Below are positions 10,805 through 21,068 of a DNA stretch of 64,000 bases, one piece after another. Within the stretch, counting starts at the first letter, position 1. Each line of letters begins with the position of its first letter. The notes beneath the pieces were generated by a model. It was not told the DNA's origin. It worked only from the letters and a program-made list of their open reading frames with translations, and did no database searches. Source of the DNA: Pseudomonadota bacterium (lineage in GTDB: Bacteria; Pseudomonadota; Gammaproteobacteria; Steroidobacterales; Steroidobacteraceae); assembly GCA_025356815.1 (NCBI GenBank), contig JANXQL010000156.1, positions 37,331-101,330 of the forward strand, read 5' to 3'. A program made the translations under genes and the position numbers.

Positions 10805-10911
10805 TAGTGGTTCTCAATCGTACCGTCTTATCTCCTTAAATGAAATTCTACAGACTGCTCTCCACCGGTCAGTTGACCGGCAGGTTCGAACCCAACGCCA
10901 GGAGCACCACC

Positions 10912-11466
10912 ATGTCCCGTCTGCACACGCCCACCACCGTTGAGACCTCCCCCGAAGCTTCCCGCGCCTCGCTGGCCGCGGTCGCGCGCAGCCTCGGCAG
11001 CGTGCCCAATCTGTTCCGGGTCGTCGGTAACAGTCCCGCCGCGCTGAAGGGCTACCTGGGCCTTGGCGGTGCGCTGGCCGCGTCCAGTCTGGATGCGAAG
11101 ACCCAGGAGCGGCTGGCGCTCGTCGTCGCCGAATCCAACGACTGCGACTACTGCCTCTCGGCACACACGTATCTGGCTCGCAACGTCGCCAGGCTCGACG
11201 ATGCCGAGATCACCGCCAATCGCAACGGCACGTCGAACGATGTGCAGGCGGCGGCCGCGGTGCGCTTCGCGGCACAGGTCGTCGCGGCCCGCGGTCACGT
11301 GACGGATGAGCAGTTCGGTGCGGTCAAGGCCGCGGGCTTCAGCGACGCTGCGGTGGTCGAGATCGTGCTTGCCGTCGCGCTGAACACCTTCACCAACTAC
11401 ATCAATGAAGTGGCTGGGACCGAGATCGACTTTCCGGTCGTGGCCGCACGCCGCCTTGCAGCGTGA
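10912..11466 (+). CDS. carboxymuconolactone decarboxylase / AhpD-like alkylhydroperoxidase family protein
   Basis: LALVVAESNDCDYCLSAHTYLA contains the CxxC...H AhpD motif; divergent from LysR. Confidence 0.88.
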   Translation: MSRLHTPTTVETSPEASRASLAAVARSLGSVPNLFRVVGNSPAALKGYLGLGGALAASSLDAKTQERLALVVAESNDCDYCLSAHTYLARNVARLDDAEITANRNGTSNDVQAAAAVRFAAQVVAARGHVTDEQFGAVKAAGFSDAAVVEIVLAVALNTFTNYINEVAGTEIDFPVVAARRLAA

Positions 11467-11693
11467 TAGGCCTAGGATCGGCATCGGGAGCAGGTCATGG
11501 ATCGTCGCGGCGGCAAGGTCGCCACCGCCACCGGCGGCAATAGCGAGATCATGACCATGCGCCGGCCCGACGGCAGCGCGGAGGTCGTCATCGTCGGCGC
11601 CGACGCCGCGACAAGGAGAACGGGGCGTCGGGCGATGGGTCGCCCGGCACCTGTTCCCATGCATCTCAGCCAAAGATCGCAGCGAGCACTCCC

Positions 11694-12305
11694 ATGACCT
11701 ACTCGAGCGACATCGCCTTCTCGCCCGCCGTCAAGGCGGTTCAGGCACGCAAGGGATCGCGCGCTAACTACGCTCGCATGGAGGACGCCGGATCGTGGGA
11801 GACGAGAATCTCGCCGGCGCTGAAGACTTTCATCGAGGCGCAGACCAGCGTGTTTCTGGCAACCGCCAATTCGCTGGGACAACCGTACGTTCAGCACCGC
11901 GGCGGTCCGCCAGGCTTTCTGGCCGCGCTGGACGAGCAGACCATCGGGTTTGTGGATTTCGTCGGTAACCGGCAGTACATCACGCTTGGCAACCTGTCCG
12001 AGAACCCGAAGGCACAGCTGTTTCTGATCGACTACGCGACTCGCAGGCGCGTAAAGATCTGGGGCGAGGCGCAGGTCGTCGAGAATGATTCCGAGCTTGC
12101 CGGGCAGCTCATGCCGGGCGACTACAAGGCACGCGCCTCGCAAGTGATTATGTTCAAGGTCGGCGCCTGGGACGCCAATTGCCCGCAGCACATTCCGCAG
12201 CGTGTGGAGGCGGCCGATGTCGCTGCGATGATCGCGGAGCGTGACCGGACGATCGCGGAGCTCAAGGCGCAACTCGCGCGCCTGCTCGCGAGTGCTCCGA
12301 CCTAG
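11694..12305 (+). CDS. pyridoxamine 5'-phosphate oxidase family protein
   Basis: FIEAQTSVFLATANSLGQPYVQHRGGPPGFLAALDEQTIGFVDFVGNRQYITLGNLSENPKAQLFLIDY, flavin split-barrel family. Confidence 0.85.
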   Translation: MTYSSDIAFSPAVKAVQARKGSRANYARMEDAGSWETRISPALKTFIEAQTSVFLATANSLGQPYVQHRGGPPGFLAALDEQTIGFVDFVGNRQYITLGNLSENPKAQLFLIDYATRRRVKIWGEAQVVENDSELAGQLMPGDYKARASQVIMFKVGAWDANCPQHIPQRVEAADVAAMIAERDRTIAELKAQLARLLASAPT

Positions 12306-12748
12306 ACTCACGCTTCTGATCAAGGAAGTGCGCTGCAACACCACGCTCGGCGCTGGCCGTGGCGACAACCGCGCACACCAGAGCGAATAGCGGCCCAGCG
12401 CGCGCAGGTGCACCGGGCCCGGGAATCCTCAGCCGCTCGCAAGGCGCTGGACGTCTCCACATCGCAGCCGACTTCATCTCGGGCAGGAGCAGCCCGGCAC
12501 GGCTTGGCTGCCGCGGGCGTGTTGACGGCCGGATGCGCTGGCCGTTGCGGGCGGTGCGAAGGGCCCTGGTGCCGAGGCGGCAGGCAATTTTCTGGGCGTC
12601 GTGCCGTTGCACCTGGTGCTCGTCAACGGGCTACTCCTGCCCTCGCGTGCCTCGCCAGACGGCGTTGGCTAAGCGCGGGCCTGCGCTGCGATGACGCGGG
12701 GGAGCCTCGCTCGCCGCGCAGTGCGCCCGGCCGACGACCATCTGGCGT

Positions 12749-13474
12749 CTACCCCGGTGTGTGCTGACGCTCCCACGGCTCGGGCTTGATTCCCCTGATC
12801 AGCAGCCACAGACACAACGCCAGCTCCGAGACGAAACCCGGCAACAGCGTCCACGGGAAAGCGCTCGCGGCGAGTGGCGGCGCAATGATCCCGGCAAAGC
12901 TGTTGAACAGGTAGCCCACGCCGGCAACGACCAGCATGACGCCGATCGACCTGGGCAAATAGCCAGATCGATAGATCAAGTAGCCCAGGATCCCGCAGCC
13001 AACACCAAAGAAGATCAGGCTGATGCCGTAGCCCTCGCCGTGCAACTGCAGCGACAGGTAGGCCAGCGATCGCAGTTGTTGCGGATCGAAGGCGCGAAGG
13101 TAGCTGGCGCCTCCGAGCAGCACGACCGCCGCGAGCTGGAAGATCCCGGTAAGACCCAGAATGGCGTCGGCAACAATCCTGAGAAACGCGGCAAGCAGGG
13201 CCAGATTTCGATTCACCGGCTTGAGCAGGACATACAGGATCATCGCCACCGCGACATCCAATACGCAATTGAGCATGTCGGCGGCGAGACCGAGGCGAAA
13301 CAGTGTGGGGGCGTTGACGATGTTGTCAGCCGTGGCAGCGGCATTTCCGGACACCATGAGCCTGCCGCGGACAAAGGCCTCCGCGAACAGCGCCGTCACG
13401 ATGATGATCAGGTACAGCGCTCCACCTACGCGGGCGTAAGTTTGCGGCGAGGGGCGAGGACTGCGCTGCATCAT
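12749..13474 (-). CDS. DUF4386 family membrane protein
   Basis: ARVGGALYLIIIVTALFAEAFVRGRLMVSGNAAATADNIVNAPTLFRLGLAADMLNCVLDVAVAMILYVLLKPVNRNLALLAAFLRI is characteristic of DUF4386. Confidence 0.85.
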   Translation of the reverse strand: MMQRSPRPSPQTYARVGGALYLIIIVTALFAEAFVRGRLMVSGNAAATADNIVNAPTLFRLGLAADMLNCVLDVAVAMILYVLLKPVNRNLALLAAFLRIVADAILGLTGIFQLAAVVLLGGASYLRAFDPQQLRSLAYLSLQLHGEGYGISLIFFGVGCGILGYLIYRSGYLPRSIGVMLVVAGVGYLFNSFAGIIAPPLAASAFPWTLLPGFVSELALCLWLLIRGIKPEPWERQHTPG

Positions 13475-13624
13475 GTCGAGTCCCTGGCGGAGCGTCCGGG
13501 CGGGGGGCTGCGCACCAGCAGGCCGATCCTAAAATAACAGCGGTCGTTGCTTTAGGTCGTGGGTCGACAGCAGATCAACAGGGGCAGTGGCTGCTCGCAG
13601 CCCCGAGCTAGTTTGCGTCACGAG

Positions 13625-14509
13625 CTACTCCAAATTCTGCACCTGCTCGCGCATCTGCTCGATCAGCACCTTCATGTCGACCGCCGCGCGGGTCGTCTCG
13701 GTGTCCTGCGACTTCGACGAAAGCGTGTTCGCCTCGCGGTTGAACTCCTGCATCAGAAAGTCCAGTCGGCGGCCGGCGGGCTCGGCGCCGGTCAGCGACT
13801 TGCCGACCTCGACCACGTGGCTGGTCAGCCGCTCCAGTTCCTCCTCGACGTCCATCCTCGACAGCAGCAGCGACAGCTCCTGCTCGAGCCGGTCGCGATT
13901 AGCCTCGGCGGGTAGCGCCAGCTGCTGGATGCGTTCTGCGACACGGGCGTGGATCCGCGCCTGGACATCCGGCAATCGCGCGCGCACCACCGCAACCAGC
14001 TCCTCGAGTTGGCGACAGCGCGTGGTCAGCATCGTCGCGATCCGTCCGCCCTCGCTGTCGCGGGTCGCGGCCAGCGCCGCAAGCGTCTCGTTGAGCAGCG
14101 CGCCGGAGTCGGCCAGCATCGGCGAGGCGTCGCGCTCGCGGTCGCGCAGCACGCCCGGCCAGCGCATCAGGTCCAGCGGCGTCGGCTGTGCCAGCGAGCC
14201 GCCGTGCTGGGTCGCGCGATTGGTCACCTCGTGGCTGCGTGCGATCAGCTCGTCGAGCAGCGCGGTGTCGAGTTCCAGTGAGGCCCGACCGCCGCTGCCG
14301 CCCCGCAGATACAGCGATGCGTCTACCTTGCCACGACGCACTGCGCCCTGAATGGCTTGGCGCAGATCGCTCTCGGCGCCGCGCAGTTCCTCGGGGAGCC
14401 GCAGGCTGATCTCGAGGTAACGGTGGTTGACCGTGCGCAGCTCCCAAACGAGGGTGCCGTAGTCGCCCGCATGTTCGCGGCGGGCGAAGCCTGTCATGCT
14501 GCGGATCAT
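13625..14509 (-). CDS. yicC: YicC family endoribonuclease-like protein
   Basis: MIRSMTGFARREHAGDYGTLVWELRTVNHRYLEISLRLPEELRGAE...EFNREANTLSSKSQDTETTRAAVDMKVLIEQMREQVQNLE. Confidence 0.95.
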   Translation of the reverse strand: MIRSMTGFARREHAGDYGTLVWELRTVNHRYLEISLRLPEELRGAESDLRQAIQGAVRRGKVDASLYLRGGSGGRASLELDTALLDELIARSHEVTNRATQHGGSLAQPTPLDLMRWPGVLRDRERDASPMLADSGALLNETLAALAATRDSEGGRIATMLTTRCRQLEELVAVVRARLPDVQARIHARVAERIQQLALPAEANRDRLEQELSLLLSRMDVEEELERLTSHVVEVGKSLTGAEPAGRRLDFLMQEFNREANTLSSKSQDTETTRAAVDMKVLIEQMREQVQNLE

Positions 14510-14582
14510 GCTGTGCCGTGTGCTATAAAACCCGCCACACTGTAGCAGCCCCGGCCCTCTGCCGGGGTAGGGAAAGAGGCCT

Positions 14583-15323
14583 TTGCAGATCGAATCCGCG
14601 GAACTGAGCCTGATCGGGCACCGCGAAGACAATCAGGACCGCGTCTGCGTCGTGGTCGGCGAGCATGCCGCGCTGGTGATCGCGGTCGACGGCATGGGGG
14701 GGCATTCGGACGGGGCGAAGGCTGCCGTCACGGCCGTGGCGTCGCTGACCGCGAGTTTCTGGGCGCAACCGCATCCGCTGATCGACCCGATCGGATTCCT
14801 GCACCTGGCGCTTGGCCGGGCGCACGAAGAGGTCGTTGCCCTGGGAGCGAGCCTGCCGCTCGAGCAGCGGCCGCGCGCAACCTGCGCGATCTGCCTGGTG
14901 CAGCAGGGCGCTGCGTACTGGGCACACGTCGGCGACAGCCGCGTCTACCAGGTTCGCGGTGGCAACGTCATCGCCCGCACCCGTGACCACAGCCATGTCG
15001 AGCAGCTGTTGCGCGACGGCTTGATCACCGAGGCGGAAATGAAGGGCCACCCGCTGCGTAACTACGTCGAGTGCTGCCTCGGTGGCGACCCGATGCTGAC
15101 CGAAATGACGATCGGCAGGCGCCAGCCCCTGCAGAAGGGTGACACCTTGCTGACTTGCAGCGACGGCCTCTGGGCCAACCTCGAGGATGCCGACGTCGGT
15201 CGGCCGTGGCGTTCGACGGCGAGCCTGCGCGAGATCCTGAGCGAGCTATGCTCGCAGGCGGTACTGGCCTCGGCGCCGTACAGCGATAACACGTCCGCCG
15301 CGGTCCTCCGCTGGCTGGCCTGA
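14583..15323 (+). CDS. PP2C family serine/threonine protein phosphatase
   Basis: [36 protein letters not shown]...[15 protein letters not shown]...[17 protein letters not shown]2C metal-binding motifs. TTG start. Confidence 0.92.
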   Translation: MQIESAELSLIGHREDNQDRVCVVVGEHAALVIAVDGMGGHSDGAKAAVTAVASLTASFWAQPHPLIDPIGFLHLALGRAHEEVVALGASLPLEQRPRATCAICLVQQGAAYWAHVGDSRVYQVRGGNVIARTRDHSHVEQLLRDGLITEAEMKGHPLRNYVECCLGGDPMLTEMTIGRRQPLQKGDTLLTCSDGLWANLEDADVGRPWRSTASLREILSELCSQAVLASAPYSDNTSAAVLRWLA

Positions 15324-15345
15324 CCCGACAGCGACGGAGAAGAAG

Positions 15346-16068
15346 ATGCGCCCCAGCGGCCGAGACCCCAACCAGCTGCGTGAGATCCGGTTCACGCGCC
15401 ATTTCACCCGCCATGCGGAGGGCTCCGTCCTCGTTGAGTTCGGCGACACTAAGGTGTTGTGCACCGCGACGATCGAGAATGGCGTGCCGCACTTCCTGCG
15501 CAACAGCGGCACCGGCTGGATCACCGCCGAATACGGCATGCTGCCGCGCTCGACGCACACGCGCTCGGCGCGCGAGGCGGCCCGCGGCAAGCAGAGCGGG
15601 CGCACCCAGGAGATCCAGCGACTGATCGGCCGCAGCTTGCGGGCGATCGTCAACATGAAGGCGCTGGGCGAGCGCACCGTGACACTCGACTGCGACGTGC
15701 TGCAGGCGGACGGCGGCACGCGAACCGCGGCGATTACCGGTTCGTACGTCGCACTCGCCGATGCCGCGGCCATGCTGGTAAAGCGCGGTGACCTCGCCAA
15801 GAACCCGCTGCATGGTCAGGTCGCGGCTGTATCGGTCGGGATCGTCGGCGGCGTGCCGGTGCTCGACCTGGACTATGCCGAGGACTCGCAGGCCGAGACC
15901 GACATGAACGTCGTGATGAACGGCGGCGGCGCCTTCGTCGAGGTGCAGGGCACCGCCGAGGGCCATGCGTTTCGCCGCAACGAACTCGATGCGCTGCTAA
16001 ATCTCGCCGCGGGTGGCATTTCCGACCTGATCGCGCGGCAGCTGCAGGCGCTCGACACGCCGGCATAG
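15346..16068 (+). CDS. rph: ribonuclease PH
   Basis: [44 protein letters not shown]...[44 protein letters not shown]. Confidence 0.98.
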   Translation: MRPSGRDPNQLREIRFTRHFTRHAEGSVLVEFGDTKVLCTATIENGVPHFLRNSGTGWITAEYGMLPRSTHTRSAREAARGKQSGRTQEIQRLIGRSLRAIVNMKALGERTVTLDCDVLQADGGTRTAAITGSYVALADAAAMLVKRGDLAKNPLHGQVAAVSVGIVGGVPVLDLDYAEDSQAETDMNVVMNGGGAFVEVQGTAEGHAFRRNELDALLNLAAGGISDLIARQLQALDTPA

Positions 16069-16070
16069 CG

Positions 16071-16676
16071 ATGCGCAGTCCGCCGTGGCCGCGGCTCGTC
16101 GTCGCGACCGGCAACCCCGGCAAGCTGCGCGAGCTGCGTGAGCTGCTCGCGGGCCTTGCGCTCGAGATCCTGCCGCAGACCGAACTGGGCGTGCCTTCGC
16201 CTCCGGAAACCGAGTCGAGCTTCGTCGGCAACGCGCTGCTCAAGGCGCGCCACGCGGCCCGCCTCACCGGCGCTGTCGCGGTCGCCGACGATTCGGGGCT
16301 TGAGGTCGATGCACTCGGCGGCGCGCCGGGCGTCTGGTCGGCGCGCTACGCCGGTGAAGGAGCGAACGACGCGGCCAACAACGCCCGCCTGCTGGAGGCG
16401 CTCGCCGACGTGCCCGCGCCGCGCCGCGCGCGCTACCGCGCGGTCGTCGTGTTGGTACGCGGTGCGCACGACCCGGCGCCGCTGGTCGCCGAGGGCGTCT
16501 GGGAGGGGCGCATCGCGACGGTGCCGCGCGGCAGCGGCGGCTTCGGCTACGACCCGCTGTTCCTGGTCGGCGACGGCGAGCTAACCGCTGCACAACTACC
16601 TGCGGCACTCAAGAACCGCCTCTCCCACCGAGCACAGGCACTCGCCGCGCTGCTCGCGCAGCTGCGCGCGGCGTGA
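16071..16676 (+). CDS. rdgB: XTP/dITP diphosphatase (RdgB/HAM1)
   Basis: LVVATGNPGKLRELRELL...VADDSGLEVDALGGAPGVWSARYAGEGANDAANN...GGFGYDPLFL. Confidence 0.97.
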   Translation: MRSPPWPRLVVATGNPGKLRELRELLAGLALEILPQTELGVPSPPETESSFVGNALLKARHAARLTGAVAVADDSGLEVDALGGAPGVWSARYAGEGANDAANNARLLEALADVPAPRRARYRAVVVLVRGAHDPAPLVAEGVWEGRIATVPRGSGGFGYDPLFLVGDGELTAAQLPAALKNRLSHRAQALAALLAQLRAA

Positions 16677-17845
16677 GCACCCTCGAGACGCCACCGCTCG
16701 CACTTTACGTGCACCTGCCCTGGTGCGTGCGCAAGTGCCCGTACTGCGACTTCAATTCCCACGTCCACAGGAGCGAGGAGCTCCCCGAGGCCGAATACGT
16801 CGCGGCGCTGCTCGCCGACCTCGAGTGCGAGCTGCCGACCATTGCAGGTCGTGTCGTGGAGACCGTGTTCTTCGGCGGCGGTACGCCCAGTCTGTTCGGG
16901 GAACGGAGCATTGCGGCGTTCCTGGACGGCGTCCGCTCGCGCGTCGCGTTCGCGCCCGAGGTCGAGATCACGCTCGAGGCCAACCCCGGTACGATCGAGC
17001 ACGGCCGCTTCGCCGGCTATCGCGACGCGGGCGTGAACCGCATCTCGCTCGGCGCCCAGAGCTTCGGTGACCGGCAGCTGCAGCTGCTGGGTCGCATCCA
17101 CGCCGCCGCGGACACCGGCCGGGCGATTGGCGAGCTGGGCGACGCCCGCCTCAGAAATTTCAATCTCGACCTGATGTACGCCCTGCCGGAGCAGGGAGTC
17201 GACGGCGCGCTTATCGACATCGAGGCAGCGCTTGCGTTCGCCCCGCCGCACCTGTCGCACTACCAGCTGACGCTGGAGCCGGGCACCGTTTACTACACCC
17301 GCCCGCCGGTGCTGCCGGACGAGGACCTTACCGAGGCGATCCAGGAGACCTGTCACGCCCGTCTCGCGGCGGCGGGCTACGATCGCTACGAGGTGTCGGC
17401 GTGGGCACGGCCGGGCGCGCAGTGTCGCCACAACCTGAATTACTGGCGCTACGGCGACTACCTCGGGATCGGCGCCGGTGCACACGGCAAGCTCACCGAC
17501 GTGCGGGCCGGCACGATCGTGCGCACCGAGAAACCCAAGCAGCCGCGCAGCTATCTTGCCGCCGTCGCCGCGAGCGGAGTTGTCGGCACGCGCACCAGCG
17601 TGCCGGTCGCGACGCGGCCGTTTGAGTTCATGCTCAACGCGCTGCGCCTGCTCGATGGCTTCACGACCGCGGAGTTCGAGGCCCGTACCGGCGCGCCGCT
17701 GGCGTCACAGCATCCCGCCCTGGAGACGGCGCTGGCCCGGGGCCTGCTGGCGCAAGCCGGGGTCCGCTGGGCGCCCACGGCGCTGGGCATGAGATTTCTC
17801 AACGACTTGCAGGGACTGTTCCTGCCGCCCGATCTGGCGCCCTGA
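16673..17845 (+). CDS. hemW: radical SAM heme chaperone HemW
   Basis: LALYVHLPWCVRKCPYCDFNSH (CxxxCxxC), FFGGGTPSLF, EANPGT; GTG start overlapping rdgB. Confidence 0.95.
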   Translation: MSTLETPPLALYVHLPWCVRKCPYCDFNSHVHRSEELPEAEYVAALLADLECELPTIAGRVVETVFFGGGTPSLFGERSIAAFLDGVRSRVAFAPEVEITLEANPGTIEHGRFAGYRDAGVNRISLGAQSFGDRQLQLLGRIHAAADTGRAIGELGDARLRNFNLDLMYALPEQGVDGALIDIEAALAFAPPHLSHYQLTLEPGTVYYTRPPVLPDEDLTEAIQETCHARLAAAGYDRYEVSAWARPGAQCRHNLNYWRYGDYLGIGAGAHGKLTDVRAGTIVRTEKPKQPRSYLAAVAASGVVGTRTSVPVATRPFEFMLNALRLLDGFTTAEFEARTGAPLASQHPALETALARGLLAQAGVRWAPTALGMRFLNDLQGLFLPPDLAP

Positions 17846-18123
17846 GCCGATCGACGGATGTCGCGGACGGGGCGTCCGGCAACGGCCATCCTGGGCTTGA
17901 CAACGCGCGGATTATGTCGTTTTCGGGGGCGGACGCCGCCGAACTTGTACACACGCGCGCGGGGGCGGTGCCAAATAGGTGGACTAACGCGCGATACCTG
18001 ACCCACCACCTCAAATGAGTGGGTCTAAAGCCATGAATATAAAGAATTAATGTGGGTGATTACTTTTTAACCAAAATGACATCTAGGCTATTTCCGCGCA
18101 ATTCCAATCACTGCGGCGGCACT

Positions 18124-18158
18124 TCATCCACATAGTTATCCACAGGAATTGTGGATAA
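18124..18158. promoter_or_regulatory. cluster of DnaA-box-like 9-mers (TCATCCACA, TTATCCACA, TGTGGATAA)
   Basis: 18124-18132 TCATCCACA; 18136-18144 TTATCCACA; 18150-18158 TGTGGATAA (exact reverse complement). Lies in an AT-rich stretch within a ~515-bp intergenic region. Confidence 0.6.
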
Positions 18159-18295
18159 ATTGGGAGGTCTTCCAAATGAGTTCGTTACGACTCTAACTTG
18201 AGACTTCTGGATGTCTGTTGGCGCTAACTGACGGTGTGCAGGACAGTTTTTGACGTCCCGCAGTGGGATCCGACAGGCCCGGCCAGGACCACGCC

Positions 18296-18324
18296 TTGCG
18301 CCTGCTGATCTTCGACCCTATACT
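18296..18324 (+). promoter_or_regulatory. sigma70-type promoter for rpmE: TTGCGC-N17-TATACT
   Basis: -35 18296-18301, 17-bp spacer, -10 18319-18324, about 38 bp upstream of rpmE ATG. Confidence 0.6.
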
Positions 18325-18361
18325 GCGCGGCCATTTCGTCGACCCACAGTGTGAGCGCCCC

Positions 18362-18583
18362 ATGAAGGCCGCAATTCATCCCGACTACAAAGCCATGACC
18401 GTGACTTGCAGCTGCGGGAACACGTTCGAGACTGGTTCCACGCTGGGTCACGACCTTCAGGTCGAAGTGTGCTCGGCCTGCCACCCGTTCTACACGGGCA
18501 AGCAGAAGATGGTCGACACGGGCGGCCGCGTCGACCGTTTCCGCAAGAAGTACGCGGCCTCCGCCGCCGCGCCGCGCCAGTAA
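18362..18583 (+). CDS. rpmE: 50S ribosomal protein L31
   Basis: [64 protein letters not shown]; zinc (C+) form with four cysteines. Confidence 0.97.
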   Translation: MKAAIHPDYKAMTVTCSCGNTFETGSTLGHDLQVEVCSACHPFYTGKQKMVDTGGRVDRFRKKYAASAAAPRQ

Positions 18584-18595
18584 GCGGCCGCCTCG

Positions 18596-18647
18596 TGTCC
18601 CGCTTCGGCGGGACAACTGCCAAACGCCCGGCTACGCCGGGCGTTTG
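18596..18647 (+). terminator. two consecutive hairpins after rpmE
   Basis: TGTCCCGC-TTCG-GCGGGACA (18596-18615) and CAAACGCCCGGC-TAC-GCCGGGCGTTTG (18621-18647), both perfect; second has A/T-flanked arms like a bidirectional terminator. Confidence 0.75.
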
Positions 18648-18753
18648 CATTTCCGGGCCCCGATTTTCCGTCCCGCTGACGCCGGCGTGCGCCCTGCTGC
18701 CTTGATTATTGCGCTGCAGCGTGACAGTCTGCCCGCACCGATGGGGCGCTCCG

Positions 18754-20049
18754 ATGACGACAAGAAAGTTCACGCTGACTGAAGTTTCGACCGGCAAGAC
18801 CAGCTCGCTGGATGCCCTGTCTCCTAGCGTCGGATCTGATGTCCTGAACATCGCACCGCTGGCGAAGGACCACGGGGTCTACACCTTCGACCCGGGCTTC
18901 ATGGCGACCGCCGCATGCGAGTCGAAGATCACCTACATCGATGGCGACCAGGGTGTGCTGCTGTACCGCGGCTACCCGGTCGAGCAGCTCGCGGCCAAGA
19001 GTTCGTTCCTCGAAGTCTCCTACCTGCTGATCTACGGCGAACTGCCGGCGCCGGCCCAGCTCGACGAGTTCCGGCGCAACATCACGCGCCACACGATGCT
19101 CAACGAGTCGCTGCTGCGCTTCTACAATGGCTTTCACTACGACGCGCACCCGATGGCGCAGGTATCGGCTGTGGTCGCCTCGATGGCCGGTTTCTACCAC
19201 GAGTCGCTGGACATCCACAATCCGCGCCACCGCGAGATCTTCGCGCACCGCATCATCGCGAAGATGCCGACGATCTCGGCCGCTGCCTACAAGCACATGC
19301 TCGGGCAGCCGTTCGTCTACCCGCAGAATGACCTCGACTACTGCGCGAACCTGCTGAACATGTTCTTCGCCGTGCCCTGCGAGCACTACCAGGTCGACCC
19401 GGTCGCGGCGAAGGCGCTGGATCTGCTGCTGATCCTGCACGCCGATCACGAGCAGAACGCGAGCACCTCGACCGTGCGCCTCGCCGGCAGTACCGGCACC
19501 AATCCCTACGCCGCCATGGCATCGGGCATCGCGGCGCTGTGGGGCCCCTCGCACGGCGGCGCGAACGAGGCCGTGCTGCAGATGCTGGAGGAGATCGGCA
19601 CCGCCGATGCGATCCCGAAGTTCCTCGCCAAGGTGAAGGACAAGAACGAGACGACCAAGCTGATGGGCTTCGGTCACCGTGTCTACAAGAACTTCGACCC
19701 ACGCGCCAAGATCATTCGAGAGACCTGCCACCAGGTGCTTGCGAACCTCGGCCGTGTCGACAACCCGCTGTTCGAGCTCGCGCTCAAGCTCGAGCACATT
19801 GCGCTGAACGACGAGTACTTCGTCTCGCGCAAGCTCTACCCGAACGTCGACTTCTACTCTGGCATCATCTACAGCGCGCTCGGCATCCCGCGCTCGATGT
19901 TCACGGTCATGTTCGCGATCGCTCGGACCGCCGGCTGGGTCGCGCACTGGCAGGAGATGATCTCAGATCCCGCGATGAAGATCGGTCGACCGCGCCAGCT
20001 CTACACCGGCCCGACCGCGCGCGACTACGTCGACATCGAGGCCCGCTGA
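18754..20049 (+). CDS. gltA: type II citrate synthase
   Basis: [22 protein letters not shown]...[48 protein letters not shown]...[15 protein letters not shown]...[12 protein letters not shown]. Confidence 0.98.
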   Translation: MTTRKFTLTEVSTGKTSSLDALSPSVGSDVLNIAPLAKDHGVYTFDPGFMATAACESKITYIDGDQGVLLYRGYPVEQLAAKSSFLEVSYLLIYGELPAPAQLDEFRRNITRHTMLNESLLRFYNGFHYDAHPMAQVSAVVASMAGFYHESLDIHNPRHREIFAHRIIAKMPTISAAAYKHMLGQPFVYPQNDLDYCANLLNMFFAVPCEHYQVDPVAAKALDLLLILHADHEQNASTSTVRLAGSTGTNPYAAMASGIAALWGPSHGGANEAVLQMLEEIGTADAIPKFLAKVKDKNETTKLMGFGHRVYKNFDPRAKIIRETCHQVLANLGRVDNPLFELALKLEHIALNDEYFVSRKLYPNVDFYSGIIYSALGIPRSMFTVMFAIARTAGWVAHWQEMISDPAMKIGRPRQLYTGPTARDYVDIEAR

Positions 20050-20105
20050 AAGGCGGGCAGCGCCGGCGCCGGTAGGCGCCCGCCGCCGACCACAGGTCTG
20101 CGCCC

Positions 20106-20987
20106 GTGCGTACCGGCAACATCAGGGCGATCGCCATCATGCTGATCGCGGTTGGCTTCTTCTCAGCGATGGACGCAGGTCTCAAGCACCTGTCGACCGG
20201 CTATCCCGCGATGCAGATCGCGGCACTGCGATCGGCCGCTTCCATCCCGTTCTTGCTCGCCTCGATCGCCTGGGCGCGCGCCTGGGGACGGCTGCGCATT
20301 GCCAATCCCTGGCTGTACGTCGGCCGCGCGGCGATCGGCGTGCTGATGCTGGTGAGCTTCATCTACTCGGTGTCGGTGCAGGCGCTGACCGACTCCTACG
20401 CGATCTTCATGAGCGCGCCACTGATGGTCGCGATCGTTTCGCGACTCGTGCTCGGCGAGCGGATCCCGGTGCGTCGCTGGATCGCGATCGTCGTCGGCCT
20501 GCTCGGCGTCGTCATCGCATTGAAGCCCAGCGCGGCGCACATGATCTCGCTCGGCGGGCTCGCCGCGTTCGTCAGTGCCGTCTGCTACGCGGTGGGCGTG
20601 CTTGCGATCCGCATGATGAGCCGCACCGATTCCGAACACGCGCTGGTGCTGTGGTACATGGTGATCGTCTGTATCGCAAGTCTAGCGCTCGCGGCCCCGG
20701 ACTGGCAGCCCGTGGCCAGCTCGCAGTGGCCGTGGGTCGCGTTCATAGGCCTGACCGGCGCGGTCGGCCAGTACCTGCTGACGATCGCGTTCCGGCTGGC
20801 CCCCGCCTCCAAGGTCGCGCCGTTCGAGTACACCGCGCTGTTGTGGGGGCTGTTGCTCGACTTCTTCGTGTTCTCGATCAGCCCGCTGCCGCGGGTATTG
20901 ATCGGCGGCACGATCGTCATCGTCGGTGGCCTGTTTCTCATTTGGGACGAGCACCGTGCCCAGCCGGTGGTCAGCCCGGCCGGCTGA
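20106..20987 (+). CDS. EamA/DMT family transporter
   Basis: Ten predicted hydrophobic segments with the internally duplicated EamA pattern (MLIAVGFFSAMDAGLKHL...; LRSAASIPFLLASIAW). Confidence 0.88.
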   Translation: MRTGNIRAIAIMLIAVGFFSAMDAGLKHLSTGYPAMQIAALRSAASIPFLLASIAWARAWGRLRIANPWLYVGRAAIGVLMLVSFIYSVSVQALTDSYAIFMSAPLMVAIVSRLVLGERIPVRRWIAIVVGLLGVVIALKPSAAHMISLGGLAAFVSAVCYAVGVLAIRMMSRTDSEHALVLWYMVIVCIASLALAAPDWQPVASSQWPWVAFIGLTGAVGQYLLTIAFRLAPASKVAPFEYTALLWGLLLDFFVFSISPLPRVLIGGTIVIVGGLFLIWDEHRAQPVVSPAG

Positions 20988-21068
20988 CGGGTACCCGCCT
21001 CGCGCCCGGCGCGCTACGATTACAGATGGCGGCGCTTCATGGTCCGCCTGACGCTCAAGGAGAACGCG

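Noticed and set aside
11497-11697. 66-aa ORF overlapping the PNPOx-like start (ATGA)
   Set aside because: Low complexity, no domain; overlap could be chance. Not listed as a feature.
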